From positions 124,001-188,000 of the forward strand of contig NZ_BSTL01000012.1 in assembly GCF_030269485.1 (NCBI RefSeq): 64,000 bases of DNA. The letters run 5' to 3'. The stretch comes from Actinoplanes sp. NBRC 103695 (GTDB lineage Bacteria > Actinomycetota > Actinomycetes > Mycobacteriales > Micromonosporaceae). Below the pieces are notes generated by a model that saw only the letters and a program-made list of their open reading frames with translations, made no database searches and was not told the origin of the DNA. Made by a program: the position numbers and the translations under genes. Positions 1 to 8,084 of this stretch are shown here, piece after piece (the stretch's first letter is position 1; each line of letters begins with the position of its first letter).

Positions 1-2
1 TG

Positions 3-92
3 GTTCGGGACCGGGGCCGCAGCATCAAGGCGTTCAAGGCCGACATCCGGGACGAGGCCGCACTGAGGTCCATCGTGGACAGCGCGGTTTAG
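3..92 (+). pseudogene. Fragment of a short-chain dehydrogenase (SDR), cut by the window edge
   Basis: An open frame enters from the left edge and stops at a TAG at 90-92. The last residues read KAFKADIRDEAALRSIVDSA, which resembles the stretch of an SDR Rossmann fold just after the cofactor-specificity loop (family pattern: A-x-A-D-V-x-D, then a helix ending V-D-x-A). In an intact SDR about 180 more residues would follow, so the stop in mid-fold suggests a truncated remnant. The match is short and the upstream part is not visible, so this is tentative. Confidence 0.35.
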
Positions 93-347
93 GACGTCAG
101 GGGAGCCGGCATTCCCAGCTGAATGGATTGGCGGGATCGTCAGTCCACCCGAAGACGCCGGGACGGTTGGGGTATTGCGTTCGGCAGCCCCTGTTCACGT
201 CGACCGGCTTGATGAAATCGATTGAGAAAGTCCCGAGGCTGCTTCACTGAGGCTAGGCCGGTCAATGCTCACTGAACGGTTCTGGCCGGTTGCGCCAGCG
301 CCGTAGCCTTCGCGGCCGAGCTTTAGCCAGGGAGCCGCGATGGCGGC

Positions 348-1313
348 CTATTCCGTTGTCGGTATGACGACCTGGCTCGACGCCGGGACTCGCATTGCCG
401 TGAGTGTGCGGTCCAGCCGGTTGCCCACCTGGGCGCAGTTGTGCCGGAGGACCTGCAGGAAGTTGGCCAGCACGGGGGATGGGTCGTGGGCCCGGAAGGA
501 CAGGTGCAGGTCGGGGAGCCGGACGGCTGGGGTGATGCGGCAGAAGCGGACGTCGCGGCGGTCGATGCGGCGGATGCCGGACGGTCCCAGGCCCACGCCG
601 GCCTCGCAGGCGGCGAGGCCGACGATGGTGTGGACGTCGCGGGCGCTGATCGCCTCTTCCAGCGACCGGGCGGGGAAGAGTTCGCGGAGGACCGCGGCGA
701 CCCGGGGTTCGCTTTCCGGCGGGCTGATGATGAGCCGGTCGCCGGACAGTTGCTCGATGCCGACCTGACGTTGCCCGGCGAACGGATGGGTCGCGGCAAC
801 GACTGCGACCAGGTCGTCGGTCTTGATTGAGACGGTTACCAGCGTCTCGGCTCCCGGGCCGGTCGGCGCGCCGCGGCCGACGGCGACGTCCAGGGACCCC
901 GCAAGCAGTGCCGACGTGCTTTCCGGGCTGGGCGCTTCGGTCATGCTCAACCGGACCTCGGGATGCGCGCGGCGGAACGGCGCGAGCACCGTGGGCAGGG
1001 GGTCGAGAAGTGCGGAACCAATGAATCCGATACGCAGGCGGCCGGTCTCGCCCCGGGCCGCCCGGCCGGCGTCGACAGCGGCGCCGGTCATCTCCTGCAG
1101 CGCCCGCTCGGCTCGGGCTAGAAACGCGTCGCCGGCGGCGGTGGGGAAGACGCCGCGGGACGTTCGCTCGAACAGCCGCTCACCGACCTCCTTCTCCAGC
1201 GCCGCGATCTGGGTGGACAGAGGGGGCTGCGCGATGCCCAGGGCTGCCGCGGCCCGGCCGAAATGCTGGTGTTCGGCGAGCGCCAGGGCGTACCGAAGGT
1301 GTCGGGCTTCCAT
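348..1313 (-). CDS. LysR-family transcriptional regulator
   Basis: A 321-residue protein of usual LysR length. Residues 1-60 form the winged helix-turn-helix: it opens MEARHLRYALALAEHQHFGR and continues with AQPPLSTQIAALEKEVGERLFER, the classic LysR recognition helix. Residues 90-300 fit the periplasmic-binding-protein-like effector domain (GRLRIGFIGSA opens it). It is transcribed away from the alpha/beta hydrolase-MFS pair starting at 1389, with 75 bp between the starts, the usual arrangement of a LysR activator beside its target. It probably controls that pair and itself; the effector cannot be told from sequence. Confidence 0.9.
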   Translation of the reverse strand: MEARHLRYALALAEHQHFGRAAAALGIAQPPLSTQIAALEKEVGERLFERTSRGVFPTAAGDAFLARAERALQEMTGAAVDAGRAARGETGRLRIGFIGSALLDPLPTVLAPFRRAHPEVRLSMTEAPSPESTSALLAGSLDVAVGRGAPTGPGAETLVTVSIKTDDLVAVVAATHPFAGQRQVGIEQLSGDRLIISPPESEPRVAAVLRELFPARSLEEAISARDVHTIVGLAACEAGVGLGPSGIRRIDRRDVRFCRITPAVRLPDLHLSFRAHDPSPVLANFLQVLRHNCAQVGNRLDRTLTAMRVPASSQVVIPTTE

Positions 1314-1388
1314 ATCTTGAAAGTATCAGGATGGCGTGAGCCATATATGCCAGTGGATAGCAGGGTCAGCTTGCGGTGAGCTGACGAG

Positions 1389-2246
1389 GTGACTGACACC
1401 CTCATCGTTCTCGTTCACGGCGCCTGGCATTCCTCCGTGCACTGGGTCGCCACCCAGCGTGCCCTCACCGGTCTGGGCGTGGCCTCGGCAGCCGTCGACC
1501 TGCCGGGGCACGGAGTGGATGCGCCGGTTCCCTCCGGTTACCTGCGCGCGGGTCAGCCCGGAATCACCACCGAGCGCTCGCCGCTGGCCGACATCAGCAT
1601 GCGAGACAACGTCGACGCGGTGCTGAGCGTGCTGACCCAGGTGCGAAGTCGTTTCCGGCGAGTGGTGCTGGTCGGGCACAGCGCCAGCGGTGGAGTGGTG
1701 TCGGGGGTGGCGGAGGAGGCTCCCGAACTGCTCGACCACCTCATCTACCTGTCCGCATTCGTCCCGGCCGGACGGCCGCGGTTCTTCGACTACCTGGAGT
1801 CGCCGGAGAACGCCACCGCCGTAGGGATCCCGCCGGTGGCCGATCCGGCGATCCTCGGCACGTTCCGGATAAACCCCCTGTCCGACGATCCGGACGTGGT
1901 CGCGACGATCCACCGGTCCCTGCTCGGCTCGTCGAGCGATGACGCGCCCGCGAGCCCGGACACGGATGGGTGGCGGCTGCTGCTGCAACCGGATCTTCCG
2001 CTGGCGATCCCGTCCACCCCGGTGCCCGTGACGGCGGCGCGGTGGGGAAGCATCGCGCGTACCTTCATTCGCTTGACCGGCGATCTGGCGCTGCCGGTAC
2101 TTACGCAGGACCTCATGATTCAGGAAGCCGATGCGGCGATCCCGGACCGCCGGTTCGCGGTCAGGGATCTACCCGGTGGGCACTCACCCTTCGTCACCCG
2201 GCCCGCCGAACTCGCCACCCTCCTCGCCGACATCGCCGCCGCATGA
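1389..2246 (+). CDS. Alpha/beta hydrolase (esterase family)
   Basis: A 285-residue cytoplasmic hydrolase without signal peptide, starting at GTG (GAGGTGACTG context). The N-terminal strand and oxyanion region read LIVLVHGAWHSSVHW, the nucleophile elbow is GHSASGG (Ser near residue 98), and the C-terminal catalytic His lies in GGHSPFVTRPAEL. This HGAWH/GHSxSG pattern is typical of the plant-methylesterase-like and EstC/PytH-like group of bacterial esterases; the substrate is not predictable. Its stop overlaps the start of the downstream exporter (ATGA), so the two are translationally coupled and probably handle one compound: hydrolysis plus export. Likely under the divergent LysR regulator. 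Confidence 0.85.
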   Translation: MTDTLIVLVHGAWHSSVHWVATQRALTGLGVASAAVDLPGHGVDAPVPSGYLRAGQPGITTERSPLADISMRDNVDAVLSVLTQVRSRFRRVVLVGHSASGGVVSGVAEEAPELLDHLIYLSAFVPAGRPRFFDYLESPENATAVGIPPVADPAILGTFRINPLSDDPDVVATIHRSLLGSSSDDAPASPDTDGWRLLLQPDLPLAIPSTPVPVTAARWGSIARTFIRLTGDLALPVLTQDLMIQEADAAIPDRRFAVRDLPGGHSPFVTRPAELATLLADIAAA

Positions 2247-3619
2247 CCGTCGAGTCTCGGCCGGCGCTCGGACGACTGGTGCTCCCGGTGCTGCTGTCCG
2301 GCGTCTTTGTGCAGCTCATCAGCGTGACCGTCATGCAGATCGCGGTGCCGGCGGTGAGCAACGAGCTTGCTGCCGGGTCCGGCGCCGGGCGGCTCGTCCT
2401 GGCCGGCTACACGCTGAGCTACGCCTGCACGCTGATCACCGCGGCGAGGCTGGGGGACCGGTACGGGTACCGGAGGATCTTCGTGCTCGGCCTGGTGGTG
2501 TTCCTGGCGGGCGCCGTGACCGGGGCGGCGGCGCCGAACGTGGCGGTGCTGATCGGCGCTCGTCTCGTCCAGGGGCTGGGCAGCGGGCTGATGGCTCCGC
2601 AGATCCTCTCCATCATCCAGATCGCCTTCCCGCCGGGACGCCGCGCGCGCGTGATGAGTGCCTACGGCGGGACGATGGCGATCGCTTCGCTGGCCGGGCC
2701 GCTGCTCGGCGGGGTCGTTCTGGATGCCGATGTGTACGGCCTGGGCTGGCGGGCCGCGATGCTGCTGGCGGTTCCGGTCGCCGTGGCGGCGCTCGTGCTC
2801 AGCCCGGTCCTGCCGGGCGGGGCCGCCGCCGATACTGAGACGCGCATCGACCCAGCCGGCGTGGCTTTGAGCCTCGCCGGGCTGGCGCTGCTCGTGCTGC
2901 CGCTGACCCTCGGCCAGGACGCCGGTTGGCCGCCGTGGGCCGGGGCGATGGGATTGACCGGGCTGGCCCTGCTGGCCGTCTTCGCCTGGTATCAGCGGAG
3001 GGCGAGGAATCCACTCGTGCACCCCGCCGCCCTGGCCACTCGCGCTACGCGCCGCGGTGTTGCCCTGGTGCTCCTGTTCAACGCCGGCGTTCCGTCCTTC
3101 ACTCTCGTTCTTTCTCTGTACGCGCAGCAGGTGCTCGGCCGGGACGCGCTGGCGGCGGCCCTGCTGATGGTGCCGTTCGCCGGCGGCGCACTGGTGGGCA
3201 GCCTGGGAGCCGGTCGGGTGCGGCGGAGGCTGGGCAAGGCAGCGCTGACGATCTCGGCCCTCGTGTTCGGCCTGATCGCGATCCCGGTCGCGGTGACGCT
3301 GGGTGAACCGGGCCGTGAGTGGGCGCTGTGGGCGTCGTTGGTGCTGGGCGGAATGGCCTTCGGCGTGTTCACCGCACAGGTGTTCACCGAGGTGTTGTCC
3401 GGGGTGCCGGAGGCGGCGGTCAGCTCGGTCTCGGGCCTGCTGCCCACCGCGCAGCAGATCGGCGGCACCCTGGGGGTGGCGATGATCGGCGTGGTGTCCG
3501 GGAACGACCTGACCAAGGCGATGGCCTATCAGCTGGTCATCCTCCTGCTGGCCGCGCTGCTGGCCGATCGACGCGATGCCGGGCGGAGAACGGCCCGCGA
3601 GGCAACCCTGCTGCCCTGA
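2243..3619 (+). CDS. MFS transporter, drug:H+ antiporter-like
   Basis: A membrane protein of 458 residues; I chose the ATG at 2243 because it overlaps the upstream stop as ATGA and starts just before the first membrane helix (LVLPVLLSGVFVQLISVTVM). The MFS motif A between helices 2 and 3 reads GDRYGYRRIF, and the helix 4 region RLVQGLGSGLMAPQ followed by GPLLGG resembles motif C of antiporters. The overall layout fits the DHA2/EmrB-type drug exporters, though it is on the short side for 14 helices. Substrate unknown; a role in resistance or export of the hydrolase product is inferred from the coupling. Confidence 0.85.
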   Translation: MTVESRPALGRLVLPVLLSGVFVQLISVTVMQIAVPAVSNELAAGSGAGRLVLAGYTLSYACTLITAARLGDRYGYRRIFVLGLVVFLAGAVTGAAAPNVAVLIGARLVQGLGSGLMAPQILSIIQIAFPPGRRARVMSAYGGTMAIASLAGPLLGGVVLDADVYGLGWRAAMLLAVPVAVAALVLSPVLPGGAAADTETRIDPAGVALSLAGLALLVLPLTLGQDAGWPPWAGAMGLTGLALLAVFAWYQRRARNPLVHPAALATRATRRGVALVLLFNAGVPSFTLVLSLYAQQVLGRDALAAALLMVPFAGGALVGSLGAGRVRRRLGKAALTISALVFGLIAIPVAVTLGEPGREWALWASLVLGGMAFGVFTAQVFTEVLSGVPEAAVSSVSGLLPTAQQIGGTLGVAMIGVVSGNDLTKAMAYQLVILLLAALLADRRDAGRRTAREATLLP

Positions 3620-3677
3620 AGGACGATCGCTGATCCTCAACGCGCATTGCCGCGCAGCCGCTCGGTAACCTGTCGCG

Positions 3678-4028
3678 ATGGTGGTCGTCGCAAACCTGTT
3701 GGTGCTTTTGGTCGCGCTCATCCACGCGTACATCGTGGTCCTGGAAATGGTGTGGTGGACGACGCCCCGCGGGCAGCGTGCGTTCGGCTTCACGCCGGAG
3801 TTCGCGCAACAGACCCGGGTGCTCGGGCTCAACCAGGGTCTCTACAACGGGTTTCTGGCCGCGGGGCTGGTCTGGGGTTTGGTGGCCGGCAACCGCGGCG
3901 CCGTCATCTTCTTCCTGATCTGTGTCGCCGTCGCCGGGATCGTCGGCGGGATCACTTCCAGTCGCCGGATCCTGCTGGTGCAGACTGTGCCGGCGGCGCT
4001 CGCTCTGATCTTCGTGCTGGCCGCCTGA
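3678..4028 (+). CDS. DUF1304-family small membrane protein
   Basis: A 116-residue protein with four predicted membrane helices. The family hallmarks are visible: a first helix running into HAYIVVLEMVWW, then a conserved loop GFTPEFAQQ, then LGLNQGLYNGFLAAGL, which is the most conserved block in DUF1304 proteins. No enzymatic role is known for this family. It is preceded by a 58-bp gap after the MFS gene on the same strand and could be cotranscribed with it. Confidence 0.85.
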   Translation: MVVVANLLVLLVALIHAYIVVLEMVWWTTPRGQRAFGFTPEFAQQTRVLGLNQGLYNGFLAAGLVWGLVAGNRGAVIFFLICVAVAGIVGGITSSRRILLVQTVPAALALIFVLAA

Positions 4029-4162
4029 CGGCGCGTCTCCTCGCAGAGGGTTGACTCACCGGCCCGGTCCGGTGCCCGAAACGACATACGACTCCTCCCC
4101 TCGTGGCGAACCGGATAACTTGGCTCGGCCGCGACGGTTCAGCGACGGGGGAGGGGAACGCT

Positions 4163-4609
4163 GTGGATCCCGCAGGTTTGCCGCAGCTACCGCCGGTGGC
4201 GGCGGTGCCGCTGGTGCGCACCGACTTCTCCGACGACGAGGCCTGGACCGTGACCAGTCGTGAGGTCACCGGCATCCACCTTCTGTCGCACGGCGACGTC
4301 GCCCGGGCGTACGTCGACCCGGTCGACGACACCGGGTTCGACGGGCTGACCGCGGAACAGCTGTGCCGTCTGGTGCCGCCCGGCCGCGAGTGGTCGCTGC
4401 TGCTCGTCGCTGACCGGACCGCAATGAGCTCCGTGGAGCATCACGTGCTGGTCGTCGATCTCGATGAGGACACCCTCGGCCGCACTTTCCGTGCCGTGCC
4501 GGAGGCGATCCCGGATGTCGAAACCAACCTTTCGATAGGGAACATGGACTGGGAGGACTTCGCGAACTCCGCTGACGACGACGGAGTTTTCCGTCCTCTG
4601 TGGGGCTGA
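4163..4609 (+). CDS. DUF6924-like protein of unknown function
   Basis: A 148-residue soluble acidic protein. A longer frame opens at 4103, but a very strong ribosome-binding site (GGGGGAGGGG, 4147-4156) lies correctly spaced before the GTG at 4163, so that start is preferred. Recognisable blocks are PLVRTDFSDDEAWT near the N-terminus, a YVDPVDDTGFDGLTAEQL stretch, HHVLVVDLDED in the middle, and LSIGNMDWEDFANSADDDGV near the end. I recognise this pattern from actinobacterial proteins annotated DUF6924; no function is established. Isolated, with decayed genes downstream. Confidence 0.75.
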   Translation: MDPAGLPQLPPVAAVPLVRTDFSDDEAWTVTSREVTGIHLLSHGDVARAYVDPVDDTGFDGLTAEQLCRLVPPGREWSLLLVADRTAMSSVEHHVLVVDLDEDTLGRTFRAVPEAIPDVETNLSIGNMDWEDFANSADDDGVFRPLWG

Positions 4610-4633
4610 GCAGAGGTCAACCCCCTGCGGGCG

Positions 4634-4707
4634 TCAAGGGCCGAGGGTGCGGGTGATGCGCTCGGTGATCTCCAGGAGCTGGCGGTGCTGGGCCTCGGAG
4701 AGGGCTG
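4634..4707 (-). pseudogene. C-terminal fragment resembling a MarR-family regulator
   Basis: On the minus strand a short frame ends at a TGA (4634-4636) and reads ALSEAQHRQLLEITERITRT just before it. A helix of the type L-S/T-x-x-Q-R-x-x-L-L-x-x-L-x-R closes many MarR-family proteins. Nothing of the winged helix remains upstream, because the reading passes straight into the dioxygenase remnant. The assignment rests on about 24 residues. Confidence 0.35.
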
Positions 4708-4725
4708 CCAGCACCTAATAGTCGA

Positions 4726-4999
4726 AGTGGCGACGCCGACAACGTCTACTCCGGCATCGACACCAGCGACTTCGCACCCCTCAACATCCCGAACGACTCC
4801 ACCGGGATCCCCGCCGACAACCTCCGGGCCACGGTCATCGCCGACGCGGACGGGCGCCACGAGTTCCGCACCGTGATGCGTCCCCGCGGCCGCGGTCAAG
4901 GCCACCGTTCTTCGTGACGATCCCGCCGGTTACACCGCCCAGGGACTCGACCGGCCCTATCGCGCCCTTACCTACGACTACGTCCTCCGTCCCGCGTAG
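4726..4999 (+). pseudogene. Decayed intradiol ring-cleavage dioxygenase
   Basis: Two segments in different frames carry the signature of catechol or hydroxyquinol 1,2-dioxygenase-type enzymes. Segment one (4729-4881) reads GDADNVYSGIDTSDFAPLNI, later DNLRATVIADADGRHEFRTV, which matches the region where these enzymes have W-x-A/C-D-A-D-G-x-Y and F-R-T-V. Segment two (4892-4999, shifted frame) reads AVKATVLRDDPAGY and then RPYRALTYDYVLRPA before the TAG, the typical C-terminus. About 50 residues that would carry the iron-binding His ligands are missing between them. Start, N-terminal helical domain and iron site are lost, so no product is expected. Confidence 0.6.
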
Positions 5000-5113
5000 G
5001 CCGGAACCGGCCAGGCAGACCGGCCTTCGGACCGGCCGGCCGGGCACCGAGTCTGCCCCTCTGACCCGGGGCCAAGGCGGCGGACGGCTCACTGCCGGCA
5101 ACGCTCGTACCGT

Positions 5114-5135
5114 CTAATGGCCAATTGGCTATTAG
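5114..5135. promoter_or_regulatory. 22-bp palindromic operator upstream of the hemerythrin gene
   Basis: The sequence CTAATGGCCAATTGGC (5114-5129) continues as TATTAG, giving a near-perfect 22-bp palindrome with one mismatched pair. It ends 17 bp before the hemerythrin start codon, where a bound dimeric repressor would block transcription or translation. MarR- and TetR-type repressors bind sites of this size; a possible MarR fragment lies 400 bp upstream. That this is an operator is inferred from symmetry and position. Confidence 0.55.
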
Positions 5136-5152
5136 GTGACCAAGGAGTAGTC

Positions 5153-5794
5153 ATGACCTCTACCATGCCGGACTCGGCGGCGATCGCCGAGACGCGACTG
5201 CTGCACAAGATGCATCGAGCCGCGACCTCTCTGCTGGCCGAGGCGGCATCGCGGGAGGACTCCCCGTCCGAGGCACTGGAGGAGTTGCGTGACTTCCTTG
5301 TCGCGGCGTTGGAGCACCACCACGAGAGTGAGGACGACGTGCTGTGGCCGCAGCTGGCGAAGGCCGACCCGGCGATCGGCGCCGCGCTGACGGCGCTCGA
5401 CCCGGAGCACGACGCGCTGGATGCCGCCTTGGACGAGCTCGCGGACGCGCCGATGCAGGACCGGAGCAGGCTGGCCTCGGCGGCGGGGGAGGTGCGCGAC
5501 CTTGTCCACGTGCACCTCGAGCACGAAGAGGCCGTGCTGTTCCCCGCCCTGGCGGCGCACATGTCCGATGAGGAATGGGCCGAGTTCTCCCGGGAGGTGA
5601 TCGCGTCGGCGCCGCCCGTGGCCCCCCATCTCAACATCGGCTTCTTCGACCGCGTGGGAACCCCCGACGAGCTCGCCGTCGTCGCCGCGAACATGCCGCC
5701 GGGCGCGGCCGAAGTCCTGCCTTTCCTGCGCGAGCAGGCCCGCGTCACGATCGAGAGCCTTCAGCCGGCCGCCGAGCGGACGATGAACGCCTGA
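5153..5794 (+). CDS. Hemerythrin HHE-domain protein
   Basis: A 213-residue cytoplasmic protein. The ATG at 5153 is chosen over an in-frame ATG at 5117 because AAGGAG sits 5 bp before it, and the earlier one falls inside the palindrome. Iron-ligand motifs appear in order: HKMHRA (helix 1), LEHHHESEDDVLWPQL (helix 2), DPEHDAL and VHLEHEEAVLFPAL (helices 3 and 4). This is the four-helix HHE cation-binding fold with a di-iron site, implicated in sensing or buffering O2, NO or peroxide. A C-terminal extension of about 70 residues follows the domain. Single gene, probably controlled by the palindrome at 5114. Confidence 0.88.
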   Translation: MTSTMPDSAAIAETRLLHKMHRAATSLLAEAASREDSPSEALEELRDFLVAALEHHHESEDDVLWPQLAKADPAIGAALTALDPEHDALDAALDELADAPMQDRSRLASAAGEVRDLVHVHLEHEEAVLFPALAAHMSDEEWAEFSREVIASAPPVAPHLNIGFFDRVGTPDELAVVAANMPPGAAEVLPFLREQARVTIESLQPAAERTMNA

Positions 5795-6099
5795 CCAAGA
5801 CGCTTGTCACGAGGTTTGCCGGGCCGCAAGTTTCTCGATCTGTCGTGAACCGCGTCGTGCGCCCGCCCGTCGTAGCTCGGGAAGCACCACGTTCGATCGT
5901 GATGTGCGCAGTGGGCGAGAACGGCCTCCGCCGGCCTTTCAGCAGGGGTTTTTCAGACCTGCCAGCAATGCCGTTCGCCGACTTCGGTCACTGCCAAGGG
6001 TGACAGCCGACCCTTCATTGGTACTTGGTACCGGGGCGTCTGAACCTCTCGGCTCTCGCGTTGTAGGGACGGCCGCAAAGCTCTTGCCACCATTGGCTG
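5795..6099. other. Intergenic region with a short inverted repeat
   Basis: These 305 bp hold no convincing gene. A palindrome GGTACTTGGTACC lies at 6020-6032, about 70-110 bp ahead of the sigma-factor start, and could be an operator or part of its promoter. Nothing else stands out. Confidence 0.4.
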
Positions 6100-6747
6100 G
6101 TGCGAGTCTCTCCGGAATACAACGGTGCGGGTACGGCGCGCGTGATGGACGTCCCGCCGGGGCGGCAGGTCGGCGAGCCCGGCGCGGATGCCGCCGCCCT
6201 GCGCCATCTTCAGCAGATGCATGCGCCGGTGCTGCTCAGCTACCTCACCCGGCTGACCCGTGGTGACGTGCAGCGGGCCGAGGACATCGTGCAGGAGACG
6301 ATGGTGCGGGCCTGGCGGAACATGGACGCACGGAACGTCGACGGACATTGGAACCGGCCGTGGCTGTTCACAGTGGCCAAACACATTTTCATCGATCAGC
6401 GCCGGTCGGCCGAGATCCGGCCACCGGAGGTCCCGGTCGACCACATCGACGCGCACATCGACCCGCACGACGCCATCGGACGGCTGCTCGATGCCCGGGA
6501 GGTGCGGGCCGCGCTCGACTCCCTGCCCGAACGGCTGCGGAGCACCCTGGTCGAGCTCTACTATCGGGATCTCTCCGTGGCCGAGGCGGCTGACGTGCTC
6601 GATGTCCCGGCCGGAACCATCAAGTCACGTACCTTCAACGCCGTCCGGATGCTGCGTGAGGCGCTGATCAGCCGCGGATTCGATTTCGCACCCCGGCCCG
6701 CGGGTGACAAGCCCGGAAACGACGCGGACGATTCCGGGAAACCCTGA
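6100..6747 (+). CDS. ECF-family RNA polymerase sigma factor
   Basis: About 215 residues. Region 2 is visible as LSYLTRLTRGDVQRAEDIVQ with the following ETMVRAWRN, and region 4 as LPERLRSTLVELYYRDLSVA with the helix-turn-helix AAD-VLDVPAGTIKSRTFNA. These are the hallmarks of the SigK/SigL-like ECF group. The start is uncertain: GTG 6100 gives the longest frame, but ATG 6145 (MDVPPGRQ) also precedes the domain. In many actinomycetes such a gene is followed by a zinc-finger anti-sigma gene; here a convergent AraC gene follows at once, so no partner is adjacent. The C-terminal 25 residues are acidic and low-complexity. Confidence 0.88.
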   Translation: MRVSPEYNGAGTARVMDVPPGRQVGEPGADAAALRHLQQMHAPVLLSYLTRLTRGDVQRAEDIVQETMVRAWRNMDARNVDGHWNRPWLFTVAKHIFIDQRRSAEIRPPEVPVDHIDAHIDPHDAIGRLLDAREVRAALDSLPERLRSTLVELYYRDLSVAEAADVLDVPAGTIKSRTFNAVRMLREALISRGFDFAPRPAGDKPGNDADDSGKP

Positions 6748-6767
6748 GCCGCCGCGGCGAGTGATGC

Positions 6768-7652
6768 CTACAGCGAACTGACCCGGCCCGGCTCGCTGAT
6801 GTGCTGGTGGTCGGTGCGGCGTTGCCGGCGGTACGCGCCGGCGGAGATGCCGTACTCGCGTTTGAAGGCGTTGGCGAAGGCGTATGCGGAGCCGTATCCG
6901 CTGCGTCGCGCCACAGCGGACAGGGGAGCATCGGTCGTGCGGAGCAGGCTCGCCGCGGTGGTCAGTCGCCACCAGGTCAGATAGCCGAGCGGAGGCAGCC
7001 CGACCAGGCTGGTGAACCTGCGGGCGAAAGCGGCACGGGACAGGCCCGCCCGCGCGCCCAGTGATGCGACCGTCCACGGATCGGCCGGGTCGTCGTGCAT
7101 CGCACGCAACGATCGCGCGATCGCCTGATCACCCAGGGCGACACACCAACCCGTGTCCTGAAGCTGTGACCGTGTGCTGAACCAGGCACGGATCAGCTGT
7201 ACGAGGAGCACGTCGAGCAACGCGGGCAGAACGGCGTCCTTGCCGGGCGACTGTTCGGTGAGTTCGGTGCGCAGCAGGTCGATCGACGCCTGGAGACCCG
7301 GGTACCGATCCGGGCCGGCGGGCAGGCTCACCACGTCGGGAAGGTCCTCGATGAGCGGGTGCGGACGAGCCTGGTCGAGCCGGTAGGCGCCGCACAGGAT
7401 CTGGGCCGCCTCGTCGGTGGCGTTCTCGAGAATGTGTGCCTCGCCGTGCGGGAAAAGGACGGCGTCCCCGGGTCCCAAGGTCAGGACCGGCTCGGATGAC
7501 CGGACCACCCGGCAACGGCCCGCGGTGACGACGTGGAACCGGGCCCCGTCGAAGGGCTCGAAGTCCATCGTCCAGGACTCGTCCGCCGCCGTCAGCGACG
7601 AGTAGGGCCGGCCGGTCCGCATGGCGGCGATCGCGTCGCTGAGCACGTCCAT
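6768..7652 (-). CDS. AraC-family regulator with N-terminal cupin domain
   Basis: A 294-residue regulator. Residues 20-110 form a cupin-like sensing domain (FHVVTAGRCRVVRSSEP, then LGPGDAVLFPHGEAH). Residues 190-285 carry two helix-turn-helix motifs: WTVASLGARAGLSRAAFARR and LSAVARRSGYGSAYAFANAF with the typical ending FKREYGISAGAYRR. This architecture matches the AraC group with a Cupin_6-type ligand domain. It is last in a three-gene minus-strand unit after the NTF2-like and metallo-beta-lactamase-fold genes (gaps of 35 and 1 bp) and probably regulates that unit, perhaps also the divergent monooxygenase gene. Confidence 0.9.
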   Translation of the reverse strand: MDVLSDAIAAMRTGRPYSSLTAADESWTMDFEPFDGARFHVVTAGRCRVVRSSEPVLTLGPGDAVLFPHGEAHILENATDEAAQILCGAYRLDQARPHPLIEDLPDVVSLPAGPDRYPGLQASIDLLRTELTEQSPGKDAVLPALLDVLLVQLIRAWFSTRSQLQDTGWCVALGDQAIARSLRAMHDDPADPWTVASLGARAGLSRAAFARRFTSLVGLPPLGYLTWWRLTTAASLLRTTDAPLSAVARRSGYGSAYAFANAFKREYGISAGAYRRQRRTDHQHISEPGRVSSL

Positions 7653-7687
7653 GCCGAGATCCCTTCTCGTCGCTTCCCCGGTCGAGG

Positions 7688-8083
7688 TCAGCCGGCCATC
7701 TTGGCGTAGGCGATCGGATTCCCGTAGGCGTCGATGCGGCGGATCTTGTCATCGACGATCAAGAACTTGAAAACATACAGATTTTTGTACGGCCTGCCGG
7801 TGTCCGCCCGCACGAGTTCGCCGCGTCCTTCGGCGAAGACCACCCCGGCCCTCTCGTCGGTGTAGAACTCCAGATCCGCCATCCGGACCGTGGAGAACCG
7901 GGTCATGATCGAGTTCAGGTAGCCCAGTACCGCTGCCTTGCCGTCGAAGACGTTCCACGGCTCCAGGCTGCCGTCCAGCGACATCCGGACGGCTTCGACC
8001 ACGTCGTCGGCCAGCAGCGGCTCAACGAGCTCCGGTGTCTTCTCCTGGAGGGCCCTGAAGTACGTCTCAGCGAGGGAACGCAT
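7688..8083 (-). CDS. NTF2-like / SnoaL-like small protein
   Basis: A 131-residue protein with the alpha+beta cone pattern of the SnoaL/NTF2 superfamily: an N-terminal helix (LAETYFRALQEKTPELVEPL), a GKAAVLGYLNS helix, then paired strands ending FKFLIVDDKIRRIDAYGNP. Members act as small isomerases, cyclases or ligand-binding accessories; none of that can be fixed here. Its start lies 1 bp after the stop of the metallo-hydrolase gene, so it is cotranscribed and may act on the same substrate. Confidence 0.8.
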   Translation of the reverse strand: MRSLAETYFRALQEKTPELVEPLLADDVVEAVRMSLDGSLEPWNVFDGKAAVLGYLNSIMTRFSTVRMADLEFYTDERAGVVFAEGRGELVRADTGRPYKNLYVFKFLIVDDKIRRIDAYGNPIAYAKMAG

Positions 8084-8084
8084 A

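Noticed and set aside
1314-1388. A specific LysR box (T-N11-A) between LysR and the hydrolase
   Set aside because: AT-rich stretches such as TATCTTGAAAGTATCA are present, but no clear dyad could be defined.
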